In this document: positions 1 to 9,794 of the stretch, piece by piece
How positions within the stretch are numbered: the first letter of the stretch is position 1
Layout: the number at the start of each line of letters is the position of its first letter
Assembly: GCF_003634045.1 (NCBI RefSeq)
Contig: NZ_RBIM01000001.1
Coordinates: 558,001 to 622,000, forward strand
DNA length: 64,000 nucleotides
Origin: Maricaulis maris
GTDB taxonomy: Bacteria; Pseudomonadota; Alphaproteobacteria; Caulobacterales; Maricaulaceae
Direction: 5' to 3'
Notes under the pieces: generated by a model
Seen by the model: the letters and a program-made list of their open reading frames with translations, nothing else
Database searches by the model: none
Told to the model about the DNA's origin: nothing
Made by a program: the position numbers and the translations under genes

Positions 1-774
1 CTCGGCCCAGCGTTGGCGATAGGCCGAGCGGGCTTCCTCGGCGCGACCGAAGAGCAGGCTGGCGCCGCCGCCCGGGTGTTCGAAACGGGTGCGGCCGGCA
101 TAGGGGAAGTCTTCCTCGGCCGGGTCGATCACGCGCAGCAGCACGCCCTGGGCTTCCATGGCGGCAAAGCGTGACAGGCGGGCAGCCCAGGTCTCGACTG
201 GATCAAGGAAATCGCTGGCCAGCACGACGCGGCCATAGCGCGACATGTTGGGCGCTTCCACCGAGGTGGCATCGCCGGGACCGAGTGCCAGACGGCGCGA
301 GGCGCGCTCCAGGCCCAAAGCGCCGGTGCGGGCAATTGCCGATTCGCCGAGTACCGAGACCCGTTCACCGCCCTGGGTCAGCAGGGCTGCGACGGCGATC
401 TGGCAGACCGCCGCGCGGTCGATCTTGGCGCCGTGATTGCGGCTGGAGCTGTAGCGCATCGAGGCCGAGCCATCGCGCCACAGCCAGATCGTATTGGCCG
501 CTTCCCATTCATTCTGGCGCACGAAAAGCTGGTCCGAGCGCGCCGATTGGCGCCAGTCGATGGCCTGGCGTCCGTCTTCCGGGCGGTGGTGGCGGTATTG
601 CCAGAACGTCTCGCCAATGCCCGAGCGGCGACGGCCATGCACACCTTGGGCGACCGTCGCGGCGATGCGATCGGCTTCGGCGAGGAGCGCTGGCAGGCTG
701 GCGGCCGCGTCCTCGCCTTCATGGCGCAGCGAGACGACACGCGCCTCATCCTGGCGATTGCCACCCTGGCTCAT
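1..774 (-). CDS. DUF58 domain protein (3' end outside window)
   Basis: The frame read leftwards from the ATG at 774-772 stays open to the window edge (258 codons, so the C-terminus is missing). The translation begins MSQGGNRQDE and contains the DUF58 hallmark near residue 70: a basic stretch, then DWRQSARSDQLFVRQNEWE, followed by a von Willebrand-like strand (WLWRDGSASM). DUF58 proteins are the usual partners of MoxR ATPases. The start lies 2 nt after the moxR stop codon, so the two genes are probably translationally coupled in one operon. Family knowledge suggests a role in envelope or metalloprotein maturation; no substrate can be read from the sequence. Confidence 0.85.
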   Translation of the reverse strand, partial: MSQGGNRQDEARVVSLRHEGEDAAASLPALLAEADRIAATVAQGVHGRRRSGIGETFWQYRHHRPEDGRQAIDWRQSARSDQLFVRQNEWEAANTIWLWRDGSASMRYSSSRNHGAKIDRAAVCQIAVAALLTQGGERVSVLGESAIARTGALGLERASRRLALGPGDATSVEAPNMSRYGRVVLASDFLDPVETWAARLSRFAAMEAQGVLLRVIDPAEEDFPYAGRTRFEHPGGGASLLFGRAEEARSAYRQRWAE

Positions 775-776
775 GA

Positions 777-1775
<999 letters not shown>

Positions 1776-1857
1776 CGTCCTACATTCCTCCGCGATACAA
1801 GTGATCTATAAAGCCAATTGGCGTGACGCAGCATGGCGTTGCGCAGATAAGGTGTCC

Positions 1858-2418
1858 ATGCCCGCAGCAACGCAAAACCGTGATCCAATGCAGTCCCTGC
1901 TCAAAGCCGCCCGCGAAGCGGGAAGCGGCCTGCCGCCGGTCGAGCGTTGGCATCCCACGTATTGCGGTGAGATGGACCTCGTCATCAAGCGGGACGGATC
2001 ATGGTGGCATGAGGGTACGCGCATCACGCGCGACCGTCTGATACGCCTGTTTGCCACAATCTTGCGGAAAGATGACGACGGCATTCATTATCTTGTGACG
2101 CCGGTTGAGAAAATCGGCATCGAGGTCGAGGTCGCGCCCTTCCTGGCCGTGCGAGTCGATGCCGTCGGCGAGGGCCGTGACCAGTCGCTGGTTTTTCACA
2201 CCAATATGGACGAGCTGATCGAGGCCGGTCCCGATCACCCGATTTCGGTGACCGTCGAGGCGGGCACCGGCGAACCGACTCCCCTCGTTCATGTCCGCGG
2301 CAATCTGCAGGCCCTGATGACACGGCCTGTCTTCTACGAATTGGCGGAATTGGCAGTCGAGCATGACGGCGTCACCGGCGTCTGGAGCGGCGGCGAATTC
2401 TTCGCCTTGGGCGCGTGA
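1858..2418 (+). CDS. DUF1285 family protein
   Basis: 186 aa starting at the ATG at 1858, chosen because AAGGTG lies 4 nt upstream; a longer in-frame extension would run into the divergent moxR gene. The sequence WHPTYCGEMDLVIKRDGSW and the later VTPVEKIGIEVE are typical of DUF1285, a widespread proteobacterial family without an assigned function. It heads a compact operon with a Nudix hydrolase (4 nt downstream), DUF6111 and the CCA-adding enzyme, an arrangement common in Alphaproteobacteria. That suggests a housekeeping role, but nothing specific can be inferred. Confidence 0.85.
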   Translation: MPAATQNRDPMQSLLKAAREAGSGLPPVERWHPTYCGEMDLVIKRDGSWWHEGTRITRDRLIRLFATILRKDDDGIHYLVTPVEKIGIEVEVAPFLAVRVDAVGEGRDQSLVFHTNMDELIEAGPDHPISVTVEAGTGEPTPLVHVRGNLQALMTRPVFYELAELAVEHDGVTGVWSGGEFFALGA

Positions 2419-2422
2419 GCCC

Positions 2423-3064
2423 GTGACCGCCGCGCCTGAAACCGCTGCGCTTCTGGACCGTTTGCGTGACCGGCTTGACCCGGTCGAGGGTCCAACCGGA
2501 CTGCCGCGTTTCGGTGATGCCGATCTCAATGGCGGGGCTGCCGGCGTGCCCGCCGCCTTTGCCGACGTCGAAATCCGTACCGCTGCGGTGGTCGCACCGC
2601 TCATCCTGCATGATGGCCCGCCGCGTCTGCTTCTGACCGAGCGGGCCTCGCACCTGCCACGTCACGCCGGCCAGGTTGCCTTTCCCGGTGGCCGTATCGA
2701 CGACAATGGCGAGACCGCAGCCCAAGCGGCTGTGCGTGAGCTGGAGGAGGAAGTCGGCATCTCACCGGCCCATGTCGAGCTGATCGGTCGCTTCGACGCC
2801 TATGCCACCGTGACCGGCTATCATGTCACGCCCTTTGTCGGTGTGATCAAGCCGGGCTATGTGGTCCGCCCCGATCCGGGCGAAGTGGCCGATGTCTTTG
2901 AAACGCCGTTCGATTTCCTGATGGACCCGGCCAATCATCAGCGTCAGTCGCGCGAATGGCAGGGGCATGTCCGGCATTTCTATGCGATGCCGTGGCAAGG
3001 TCGCTATATCTGGGGGGCGACGGCAGGCATGCTGAAATCCCTGCACGATCGGCTATATGGTTGA
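2423..3064 (+). CDS. Nudix CoA pyrophosphatase
   Basis: 213 aa with a GTG start at 2423, 4 nt after the previous stop. Two diagnostic motifs are visible. The NuCoA signature LLLTERASHLPRHAG plus FPGG occurs at residues 69-90, and the Nudix box (REL-EEEVG core) runs to about residue 113. This combination marks the CoA diphosphatase subgroup (NudL/PCD1-like), which cleaves CoA or acyl-CoA to phosphopantetheine and 3',5'-ADP. The enzyme is cytosolic, with no signal or membrane segment. Subgroup assignment rests on the NuCoA motif; the exact substrate is inferred. Confidence 0.9.
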   Translation: MTAAPETAALLDRLRDRLDPVEGPTGLPRFGDADLNGGAAGVPAAFADVEIRTAAVVAPLILHDGPPRLLLTERASHLPRHAGQVAFPGGRIDDNGETAAQAAVRELEEEVGISPAHVELIGRFDAYATVTGYHVTPFVGVIKPGYVVRPDPGEVADVFETPFDFLMDPANHQRQSREWQGHVRHFYAMPWQGRYIWGATAGMLKSLHDRLYG

Positions 3065-3067
3065 AAC

Positions 3068-3394
3068 ATGGTCCGCATAACGCTCATCGAAATCGCCTCC
3101 TTCCTGCTGCCTTTCGCGCTCTTCCTGTTGTGGCAGAGATTGTCATCGCGGGTGCCGGATGCGGGGCGGTTACCGACCCTGCGGCTGGCGGCGGCCGGGG
3201 CCGGGCTGGCCGTGCTGATGATGCTGGTGATGGTGTTCGTCGACGCCCGCAATGCCGGTCATGCCGGTGATCGCTATGTGCCGCCGCAAAGCGTGGACGG
3301 TCGCATCATTCCCGGCCATTTCGTGCCCGCTGGCGAGGACGAGACTAGCGACGAACCGACCGGTGACGAGAGCGGGACTGACGATCCGCAATGA
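3068..3394 (+). CDS. DUF6111 family small membrane protein
   Basis: 108 aa. Two hydrophobic segments (about residues 4-22 and 42-60) are followed by a stretch resembling Y-x-PP-x-x-x-DG-x-I-x-PG (residues 77-91), which I associate with DUF6111, and then by an acidic tail rich in D, E, S and T. It starts 3 nt after the Nudix gene and shares an ATGA overlap with cca (3391-3394), so it is translationally coupled. The function is unknown; the conserved neighbourhood next to cca is the only clue. Confidence 0.75.
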   Translation: MVRITLIEIASFLLPFALFLLWQRLSSRVPDAGRLPTLRLAAAGAGLAVLMMLVMVFVDARNAGHAGDRYVPPQSVDGRIIPGHFVPAGEDETSDEPTGDESGTDDPQ

Positions 3395-4632
3395 CCGCAC
3401 TGACGCTTGATCCGGCGCAGCATGGCTGGATGACCGCGCCGGCCACGCGCAAGGTGATGACCGCACTCGAGGCGGCCTGTCCGGGTGGCGCGCGCTTTGT
3501 CGGCGGCTGTGTGCGCAATGCGCTGCTCGGTGAGCCGGTCGCCGATATCGACATTGCCACCCGGCTCGACCCTGACGCGGTGATTGCAGCCGCTCGCGCT
3601 GCCGGCCTCAAACCGGTTCCGACCGGCAAGGCGCATGGCACGATCACGGTGGTCGCCGACGGCCAGCCCTTCGAGGTCACCAGCCTGCGCAAGGATGTGG
3701 CCACCGATGGTCGCCGCGCCGTGGTCAGCTTCACCCAGGACTGGGCCGAGGATGCGCGTCGCCGCGACTTTCGTCTCAACGCCCTCTACGCCGATACTGC
3801 CGGTGTGGTCCATGACCCGACCGGCGGGCTCGCCGACCTTGCCGAACGACGCTTCGTTTTCGTCGGTGATGCCGAAACGAGGATCCGCGAGGACTATTTG
3901 CGAATCCTCCGCCTGTTCCGCTTTCAGGCCTGGTATGGCGGCGGTGAAGTTGACCCGACGGCCCTTGCAGCGGTCAGAAAACACGTCGCCGGCGTTCATA
4001 AATTATCCGCCGAACGGGTCTGGATGGAGCTGAAAAAGCTGCTGGCAGCGCCTGATCCGCGCGCGGCCGTTAAGCTGATGCGCGATTTCGGCCTACTGGA
4101 AATGATGCTCGGAGTGAACGGATCATTAAGAGTCCTGAGCGGTATCATTGCGCAAGATGTAGAATACGGATTAGCGCCCGATTCGATGCTGAGATTTGCG
4201 GCGCTCGCCGATGGCGGACCGGAAAGGATCAAGACCATGGCAGCCAAGTTGAAAATGTCGAACGCGGAAACCCGTCGTCTCGAAGGAGCGGTCAATCCGG
4301 CCGCCCGCGAGGATGTTCGCAAGGCCTGGTCGGACAGTGCCGCCGCCGAGCGCGCGATCATGACATTGGGCGCCCGTGCCTTTGAAGACCAGGTCCGGCT
4401 CGAAGCCGCTGGCGAGGTGGCCCCGCCGCCGCGCGACTGGACCCTGCTGGCGCAATTCGCCCGTGAATGGAAAGAGCCGGACTTCCCGGTCAAGGGCGGC
4501 GATCTCATCCTGCTCGGCTATGAGCCCGGCCCGATGCTCGGCGACGCGCTGGACGAACTCAAGGCGATCTGGATCGCCGAACGCTTTGAGCCGACCCGGG
4601 AAGAGCTGATCGCCAAGCTGACCAAACACTAG
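3391..4632 (+). CDS. cca: CCA tRNA nucleotidyltransferase
   Basis: 413 aa class II nucleotidyltransferase that adds or repairs the 3'-CCA of tRNA. Visible motifs are GGCVRNALLG (residues 38-47), the metal-binding DID at 52-54, RRRDFRLNAL and REDYLRILRLFRF. These are the standard signatures of the CCA-adding/poly(A) polymerase head and neck. The start overlaps the DUF6111 stop. The gene ends 6 nt before the convergent marR stop, and its intrinsic terminator lies within the 3' end of marR. I favour cca over poly(A) polymerase because of the operon and the short C-terminal domain. Confidence 0.93.
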   Translation: MTALTLDPAQHGWMTAPATRKVMTALEAACPGGARFVGGCVRNALLGEPVADIDIATRLDPDAVIAAARAAGLKPVPTGKAHGTITVVADGQPFEVTSLRKDVATDGRRAVVSFTQDWAEDARRRDFRLNALYADTAGVVHDPTGGLADLAERRFVFVGDAETRIREDYLRILRLFRFQAWYGGGEVDPTALAAVRKHVAGVHKLSAERVWMELKKLLAAPDPRAAVKLMRDFGLLEMMLGVNGSLRVLSGIIAQDVEYGLAPDSMLRFAALADGGPERIKTMAAKLKMSNAETRRLEGAVNPAAREDVRKAWSDSAAAERAIMTLGARAFEDQVRLEAAGEVAPPPRDWTLLAQFAREWKEPDFPVKGGDLILLGYEPGPMLGDALDELKAIWIAERFEPTREELIAKLTKH

Positions 4633-4638
4633 GCGATA

Positions 4639-5184
4639 TCACCCGTCACGGATTTGAAGAGCCCCGGTCGATTGGCCGGGGCCTTTTTTTCTTGCGGGCG
4701 TGGTTGGCCGGTTCCGATCCAACGCTCCGCGGACTTCACGCAGGGGGGTGAGGAGGTCGGTCCAGACCTCGTTGCGGATCAGGTCGGCGTAGCGCTCACG
4801 CAACGGGCCGATGCCAGCAAGGGCGCTTTGGCGCATGGCGTGGCCGGCGGGCGTCAACACCACACGCCGGATACGGCGATCCTTGGCGTCCGGTTGCAGA
4901 TTGACCAGTCCGGCCGCCTCCAGCCGGCGAATGGTCGAGGACATGGTCGGTTGCGCGACCTGCATCGCGCTGGCCAGCTCGCTGATGGTCTCGCGTCGGC
5001 CCAGCCGCACGAGATGGTTGAGAATGCCGAATTGCGCCGTCGTCAGCCCGTCCGGCAGCACCGACGCGAGCAGATTGTCGGCCAGGTGGGCGATGATCCC
5101 GATCTCGGTCAACACCTTGAATTCCGGCGGGTCGAGCGCCGCACCGGACGTGTCAGAGGCAGGTGTTTCGGGTGTCGGCATCAA
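4639..5184 (-). CDS. MarR-family transcriptional regulator
   Basis: 181 aa winged-helix protein. The core LTTAQFGILNHLVRLG, then ISELASAMQVAQPTMSS and the wing DAKDRRIRRVVLTPAG are typical of MarR. MarR proteins are dimeric repressors often released by phenolics, oxidants or electrophiles. The gene lies 35 nt downstream of the nitroreductase-like gene on the same strand, so the two are probably co-transcribed. A near-perfect 24-bp palindrome upstream of that gene (6391-6414) is the obvious operator candidate. The C-terminal tail is rich in P, K and G and overlaps the cca terminator. Confidence 0.92.
   Translation of the reverse strand: MMPTPETPASDTSGAALDPPEFKVLTEIGIIAHLADNLLASVLPDGLTTAQFGILNHLVRLGRRETISELASAMQVAQPTMSSTIRRLEAAGLVNLQPDAKDRRIRRVVLTPAGHAMRQSALAGIGPLRERYADLIRNEVWTDLLTPLREVRGALDRNRPTTPARKKGPGQSTGALQIRDG
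4661..4690 (+). terminator. Rho-independent terminator of the cca operon
   Basis: GCCCCGG at 4661-4667 pairs with CCGGGGC at 4676-4682 across an 8-nt loop and is followed by seven T residues. The structure lies inside the C-terminal coding part of the convergent marR gene, so the same bases encode its last residues (around KKGPGQ). Confidence 0.9.
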
Positions 5185-5219
5185 TCTTTCCGCTTGGAAC
5201 GGCTCGCGTCAGGCTGGCA

Positions 5220-6380
5220 TCAGGCCAGTGGCATCAGGCGGGTTTCCATGGGCCAGCGCGGTGCGGGTCGCGGTACGCTGTCAACATAACCGAGTCGGAA
5301 CAAGCCTTGGATGCGGGACGGGGCCGCGACGCCGAGCAGGGCGTGGACGGCGTTGTAAACACCCGCCATCTCGGGAAATTCCTGCAGTGCTTGGCTGAGC
5401 GGATGAAAGGCAAGGCCGTTCGCCGTGGCCGCCAGGTGGGTGCGCAGCCAAGCGGCCCCGGTGTGAATTTGCGCGACCCGGTCATTGGACGCCGTCTCGA
5501 GCCAGGCGAAGGCTTGGGCGCTGCCGATTGCGCTGTCATAGAAATCCAGCGCGCCTCGCGCGGCCATGGTGTCGGGGCGGGTGAGGCTTGCATGGTTGAG
5601 CAGTCCCAGCCCGCGCCAGGCTTCCATCATCGGGCCGTAGAGAGAAATCCCGTCCGGATTGGCAGCCACCTCTGCCGCCCCGATCCGGGTCAAGGCCAGG
5701 CTTTCAGCATGGGTGCGCGATGTGTCGTATTCGATATGCCAAGCCTGATGCAGGTGCGATTTCACGGTCTCGACCAGCGCCGCGTCAGTACTGCTGCGTC
5801 GCTGCACGCCCGGTATCGCGCTGGCCAGTCGGTCCAGTTCGGCTAGGTCGTCGGTAGAGACCGGTCGATCATCGCGGAACGGCGTGCGCACGGTTCTGCG
5901 GTCGGGCACATGCGCGAACAATGGATCGGTCCCGGCGTCGGGATCCCGGACAAAGCGCACGTTGGCGACTGGTCGCTGATCGAGACGGGGTTCGCCGTCG
6001 CCGAGCGGGAACAGGGCGGTCTCCAGCCGGTAGCCATCGGCCTGCGCCGCCATCCGCAGGAGTTCGAGGAAAGCGCCGAGACCGACCGTGATCTGGCGGT
6101 CGAACGGGTCGGTCTGCGGCAGGCGGCGGTCCAGATCGCAAAACAGGGTCAGCCGGTCCTCGCCATCCAGCCGGACCCACCAAGGCTGGCGGTTGTGCGG
6201 GTTGGGCGCAAGGATCGCGAAGGCCAGCGCGTCGAGACGGGCATCGTCAAAGCTTTGTCCGGCCTGCGACCACGGTTCGCGCGCGGCCGGCGCATCCCGC
6301 ATCAAGACCGAGGCGCTTCCGGCGCCAACCACCAACAGGGTGGCGCCTCCGGCAATGAGCAGGCTTCGACGCGAGGGCAT
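5220..6380 (-). CDS. Nitroreductase-like (Acg-type) flavoprotein with Tat signal
   Basis: 386 aa from the ATG at 6380, chosen because GGAG sits 7 nt upstream and the N-terminus then begins MPSRRSLLIAGG, a twin-arginine signal with a hydrophobic core to about residue 28. Downstream, ILAPNPHNRQPW (FMN-site-like), DRRTVRTPF and the C-terminal FRLGYVDSVPRPAPRW resemble the Acg branch of the nitroreductase superfamily. Export of a folded FMN protein by Tat would place it in the periplasm. It is upstream of, and probably co-regulated with, the MarR gene. The substrate is unknown; the Acg assignment is by pattern, not alignment. Confidence 0.75.
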   Translation of the reverse strand: MPSRRSLLIAGGATLLVVGAGSASVLMRDAPAAREPWSQAGQSFDDARLDALAFAILAPNPHNRQPWWVRLDGEDRLTLFCDLDRRLPQTDPFDRQITVGLGAFLELLRMAAQADGYRLETALFPLGDGEPRLDQRPVANVRFVRDPDAGTDPLFAHVPDRRTVRTPFRDDRPVSTDDLAELDRLASAIPGVQRRSSTDAALVETVKSHLHQAWHIEYDTSRTHAESLALTRIGAAEVAANPDGISLYGPMMEAWRGLGLLNHASLTRPDTMAARGALDFYDSAIGSAQAFAWLETASNDRVAQIHTGAAWLRTHLAATANGLAFHPLSQALQEFPEMAGVYNAVHALLGVAAPSRIQGLFRLGYVDSVPRPAPRWPMETRLMPLA

Positions 6381-6390
6381 GGCAGGCTCC

Positions 6391-6414
6391 ATATACATAG
6401 ATATCAATGCATAT
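6391..6414. promoter_or_regulatory. Candidate MarR operator (24-bp imperfect palindrome)
   Basis: Twenty of the 24 positions are symmetric around GATATC (6400-6405), with outer arms ATATRCAT. The site is AT-rich in a GC-rich setting and lies 10 nt upstream of the nitroreductase start codon. That position suits repression by the MarR protein encoded at the end of the same transcription unit. Confidence 0.6.
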
Positions 6415-6434
6415 GTGTAATCCCGAACCGGCGC

Positions 6435-6469
6435 CGCCGCAAGCCCGTTACAAGACGGCTATTGCGGCG
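6435..6469 (-). terminator. Hairpin downstream of the CPBP protease gene
   Basis: CGCCGCAA (6435-6442) pairs with TTGCGGCG (6462-6469), with a short inner CCGT/ACGG pairing. There is no clear U-tract. It sits between the CPBP stop codon and the nitroreductase promoter and may insulate the two units. Confidence 0.35.
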
Positions 6470-6488
6470 TGCCTGATCGGCGTGGTGC

Positions 6489-7202
6489 TCAGATGTCCAG
6501 GTCGAGATACATCGCCGTGAAGCCGAGCGTGTCGACGGCGCCATGGGCGAGGATGTTGGGCCAGAGATTGCGCTTGTTGGCGAGATAGAGCGCGCCGAGG
6601 GCGAGGCCGATCAGCCCGGTCACCACAAACCCCCGGAAGCCCTGGTAGTAGGCGTGCACGGCGCCGAAAATGAGGGCCGGGATCAGGATGGCGACGAAAC
6701 TGGCCCAGCGCGCATCCGGCAGGAACTGACCGACCCGGTTGATCAGATAGCCGCGAAAGAAGATCTCCTCGCCAAAGGCGGCACTGGTCCAGATGATGGC
6801 GAGCCACATCAGGTAGACCGGCAGATTGCCCTCGACATTGCCCCACCGGGCCTCAACGCCTTCGGGCGTTTCCTCGACACTCCACAGCCCCACCGCATCG
6901 CCCAGATAAGCTGTACCGGCGCCGATGGCGATGATGGCAATCACCCCGAGCAGGGCTTGTGGCAGGATCAGCGGGCCGGACCACCAGCGGCGCAGTTTGC
7001 GAAAGCCGAAATTCGCCCAGCTCTCCTTTCGCGTGGCACTGATCACGGCGATGGTGGTGATGGTGCAGGCCATCGAGAAGGGGCCGGCGAAACGCCAGTC
7101 GACCTGGTCGAACAACGCCTTCGAGCCGGCCATCACGATCGCGACGATGGCGAGTTCGACGAGCAGCGCGATCCGGCTGCGATGAGGCGGGGTGAGGGGC
7201 AT
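6489..7202 (-). CDS. CPBP (CAAX-type) intramembrane metalloprotease
   Basis: 237 aa from the ATG at 7202 (AAGGAAA upstream; an in-frame TTG at 7217 is less likely). There are about six hydrophobic segments. The three CPBP/Abi motifs are present: FGEEIFFRGYL (EExxxR), FGAVHAYYQG (FxxxH) and NILAHGAVD (second His). These form the membrane-embedded metal site of the family, which includes CAAX endopeptidases and bacteriocin-immunity proteins. It lies 35 nt downstream of the AraC gene on the same strand and is probably co-transcribed. The substrate is unknown. Confidence 0.88.
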   Translation of the reverse strand: MPLTPPHRSRIALLVELAIVAIVMAGSKALFDQVDWRFAGPFSMACTITTIAVISATRKESWANFGFRKLRRWWSGPLILPQALLGVIAIIAIGAGTAYLGDAVGLWSVEETPEGVEARWGNVEGNLPVYLMWLAIIWTSAAFGEEIFFRGYLINRVGQFLPDARWASFVAILIPALIFGAVHAYYQGFRGFVVTGLIGLALGALYLANKRNLWPNILAHGAVDTLGFTAMYLDLDI

Positions 7203-7237
7203 GGATGTTTCCTTCAACGCGACCGCCCGGTTGGCGG

Positions 7238-8074
7238 TCAGTGAAGGACAGGATGTCGAACCGGCGAGCGCGGGTCTTGTACGATCGTGCGGGCGAACTG
7301 GCCGGGCGTAATGCCATAGGCTGCCTTGAAGTGGCGGCTCATATGGGCTTGGTCGACAAAGCCGGCTTGGTGCGCTGCATCGGCCAACCGGTCGCCACCG
7401 GCGATGGCCTGGCGGACCTGATCTAGGCGGCGCTGGGTCAGGTATCGCGCCGGGCTGGTGCCGCGCAGGGTCCGGAAGTCGCGGCTCAACTGCCAGCGGT
7501 CCAGACCGGTCAGACGTTCCAGCTCGTCCAGTGACACGCCGCGGGCGCTGTGGGCGCGGATATGATCGCAGGCCGCCTCGACCACTGCGCGGCTGACCGG
7601 GCTTGCCGCAACCGGCGCATCGCTGAGGCGATCAAGCGCAAGGGCAAGGTCGATCAGCGCGTTCTCATGCTCGAGGGTGCCAGCCCGTGGTGGCAGATCC
7701 AGCATGGCGCGCACGGCGCTGATCAACGCCGGATCGCGACTGACCCCGCCGGGCAGGAAGGGCAGTCCGCCGCCGGGCCGGTATTGCGAGAGCGCTTCCG
7801 GCAGGAGGCTCAGACCGGCATAGCCGAAACCGCCTTCAGCGCCCGGGCGGCCGTCATGCAACTCATCGGGATGCAGGACGACGACGGCGCCGGGCCGCGA
7901 GCGCCGCGTCGAGCCGCGATAGTCGAAATCCTGCACCCCGCGAGTGGTGAGCGCGAAGACATAGCTGTCATGACGATGCGGCGCGAAGGCTGTCGCCACG
8001 ATATTGGCGTGAAAACGCTGGTAGGGCAGGGAAATCTGGGTCTCTGGCACGACGGGTTCGCCTCTTGGGTTCAC
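7238..8074 (-). CDS. AraC-family regulator with cupin sensor domain
   Basis: 278 aa. The N-terminal half looks like an AraC-type cupin (FAPHRHDSYVFALTTRGVQ, then PGAVVVLHPDELHDG). The C-terminal 100 residues carry two helix-turn-helices: SLDELERLTGLDRWQLSRDF and AHQAGFVDQAHMSRHFKAAY. This layout fits the AraC subgroup that senses small molecules and controls exporters or nearby genes. The gene precedes the CPBP protease on the same strand. No ligand can be inferred. Confidence 0.92.
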   Translation of the reverse strand: MNPRGEPVVPETQISLPYQRFHANIVATAFAPHRHDSYVFALTTRGVQDFDYRGSTRRSRPGAVVVLHPDELHDGRPGAEGGFGYAGLSLLPEALSQYRPGGGLPFLPGGVSRDPALISAVRAMLDLPPRAGTLEHENALIDLALALDRLSDAPVAASPVSRAVVEAACDHIRAHSARGVSLDELERLTGLDRWQLSRDFRTLRGTSPARYLTQRRLDQVRQAIAGGDRLADAAHQAGFVDQAHMSRHFKAAYGITPGQFARTIVQDPRSPVRHPVLH

Positions 8075-8137
8075 CCGTTTGATGCGGCCCGATCCGCTAT
8101 TGGATGCGGGCGGGCTGTTATCAAGCCTGGCGTCCGG

Positions 8138-8590
8138 TCAGACCGCAAGGCCGGACGTGGCCTGATAGGCTTGGTTGGCCCGTTGCGAGGTCCCGGCCCC
8201 GTCAGCCGTGCCGCCCAGCGCGTCGCGGATGCGTTGCTGGATTTCCATCTCGATGCGCTCGCGCTCTTCCTCGGGCAGGGCAGCCAGTGAGTCTTCACTC
8301 AGACCTTCCTGCTCGAGATATTGTGCCCGGATGCGCTCTGCCGGTGTCATATTGGCCCAGCGCAGGAATTCCGAGACGGCGGCGGACTCCTCGGTCGACA
8401 AGGCCTTGGAGGTCGGTTCTGTTTGCGATGAGCCCGGGCTTGCGGTGCTTTTGGCAGTGGTCCTGGCTGCCGGATACTGGCTCGTGGCCGTCGTGGCTGT
8501 CCGAACCTCTTCGGTGCGGGCAGTTTCGGGGCGGGATGTCGCGGTGAGAAACGGGTTCACAGCCGTCGGGCCGATACCGGAAACACTCAT
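8138..8590 (-). CDS. Hypothetical protein, low-complexity N-terminus
   Basis: 150 aa from the ATG at 8590 (MSVSGIGPTAVNPF). Residues 15-75 are rich in T, S, A and P and probably disordered. Residues 80-130 form a charged, helical, conserved-looking stretch (WANMTPAERIRAQYLEQEG, then PEEERERIEMEIQQRI). There is no signal peptide or membrane segment. I do not recognise a named family. The codon pattern matches the neighbours, and the gene lies alone between araC and hemF. Confidence 0.7.
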   Translation of the reverse strand: MSVSGIGPTAVNPFLTATSRPETARTEEVRTATTATSQYPAARTTAKSTASPGSSQTEPTSKALSTEESAAVSEFLRWANMTPAERIRAQYLEQEGLSEDSLAALPEEERERIEMEIQQRIRDALGGTADGAGTSQRANQAYQATSGLAV

Positions 8591-8753
8591 TGTCTGACGC
8601 CTTGCTACAAACTCACCGCCAGGAGTTTGCAACCCGGATGCCAGCTCAACTTGCTGAGATCGCCTGCTATTTCGTGATGTGTCCGGGCGGGCTCCAGGCG
8701 GTATTTGCCGGGGGCTCAGCCTTGCCGGGCAGGAATTTCCCGGCCCGTCCGGC

Positions 8754-9653
8754 TTACGGCCACTTCGCTTCCGGCGGCATGGACGACAGGATCGATTTCA
8801 CATTGCCGCCGGTCTCGAGGCCGAATTTGGTGCCCCGGTCGTGCAGCAGGTTGAACTCGGCATAGCGGCCGCGGCGGATCAGCTGTTCCTCGCGATCCTC
8901 CGCCGTCCAGCTCTCGCCCATGCGGCGACGGACAATCTTCGGATAGATGTCGAGAAAGGCGAGGCCGACATCGCGGGTGAAGGCGAAATCGGTGTCCCAG
9001 TCGCCGGTATTGTGGCGGTCGTAGAATATGCCGCCAATGCCGCGCGGCTCGTCACGATGCGGCAGGTAGAAATATTCGTCGCACCACTTTTTGAAACGGG
9101 CATGGAAATCCCCGCCATGCTTGTCGCAGGCGGCCTGGCAGGCGGCGTGAAAGTCGACGGCATCGGGATGGTCCTGGTTGCGGGCCCGGTCGAGCACCGG
9201 GGTCAGGTCCATGCCGCCGCCAAACCACCACTCGGTCGTGGTAATGAAACGGGTATTCATATGCACGGCCGGCACTTTGGGTGACCACATATGGGCGATC
9301 AGCGAGACGCCGGTGGCGTAGAAGCGCGGATCCTCGGCGGCGCCGGGAATCTGCTGGCGGAATTGCTCCGAGAACTCGCCCTTCACGGCCGAGACATGCA
9401 CGCCGACCTTCTCGAACAGGCGACCGCGCATGATCGCCATCGTGCCGCCGCCTTCATCGGCAGACCCGTCACCGCGGCGCCAGTCTTCGCGCTCGAATGT
9501 GCCGGGGTCACGCGGGTAGAGCGCGTCCGGCGCCTCGCGCTCGAGGGCCTCGAACTCGCCGCAGATCTGGTCGCGCAGCTCCTCGAACCAGGCCTTGGCC
9601 GATTCGCGTTGGATGTCGGAGGCTGCGGCGGCGGGGGAGGTGGTATTCGTCAT
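8754..9653 (-). CDS. hemF: Oxygen-dependent coproporphyrinogen-III oxidase
   Basis: 299 aa from the ATG at 9653. It converts coproporphyrinogen III to protoporphyrinogen IX with O2 in haem synthesis. Signatures are [33 protein letters not shown] and the C-terminal [19 protein letters not shown]. The length matches E. coli HemF (299 aa). It is monocistronic and cytosolic. The upstream region (9654-9794) holds its promoter but no motif I can name, followed by the 130-bp repeat element. The nearby cytochrome bc1 operon makes haem supply a sensible neighbour. Confidence 0.97.
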   Translation of the reverse strand: MTNTTSPAAAASDIQRESAKAWFEELRDQICGEFEALEREAPDALYPRDPGTFEREDWRRGDGSADEGGGTMAIMRGRLFEKVGVHVSAVKGEFSEQFRQQIPGAAEDPRFYATGVSLIAHMWSPKVPAVHMNTRFITTTEWWFGGGMDLTPVLDRARNQDHPDAVDFHAACQAACDKHGGDFHARFKKWCDEYFYLPHRDEPRGIGGIFYDRHNTGDWDTDFAFTRDVGLAFLDIYPKIVRRRMGESWTAEDREEQLIRRGRYAEFNLLHDRGTKFGLETGGNVKSILSSMPPEAKWP

Positions 9654-9794
9654 GCCGCGATGTTTAGCGCCTTGGCGGGTGAGGGCAAGTGAACGGGGTG
9701 TCGCAGGGGGGGCGAGAAGCGTTCGGCCTGCCTGTGGATACCAAGTCTGACAGGACGTGTGCTCGTCGGTGAGGGCGCGTCTGCGCGTACCGGT

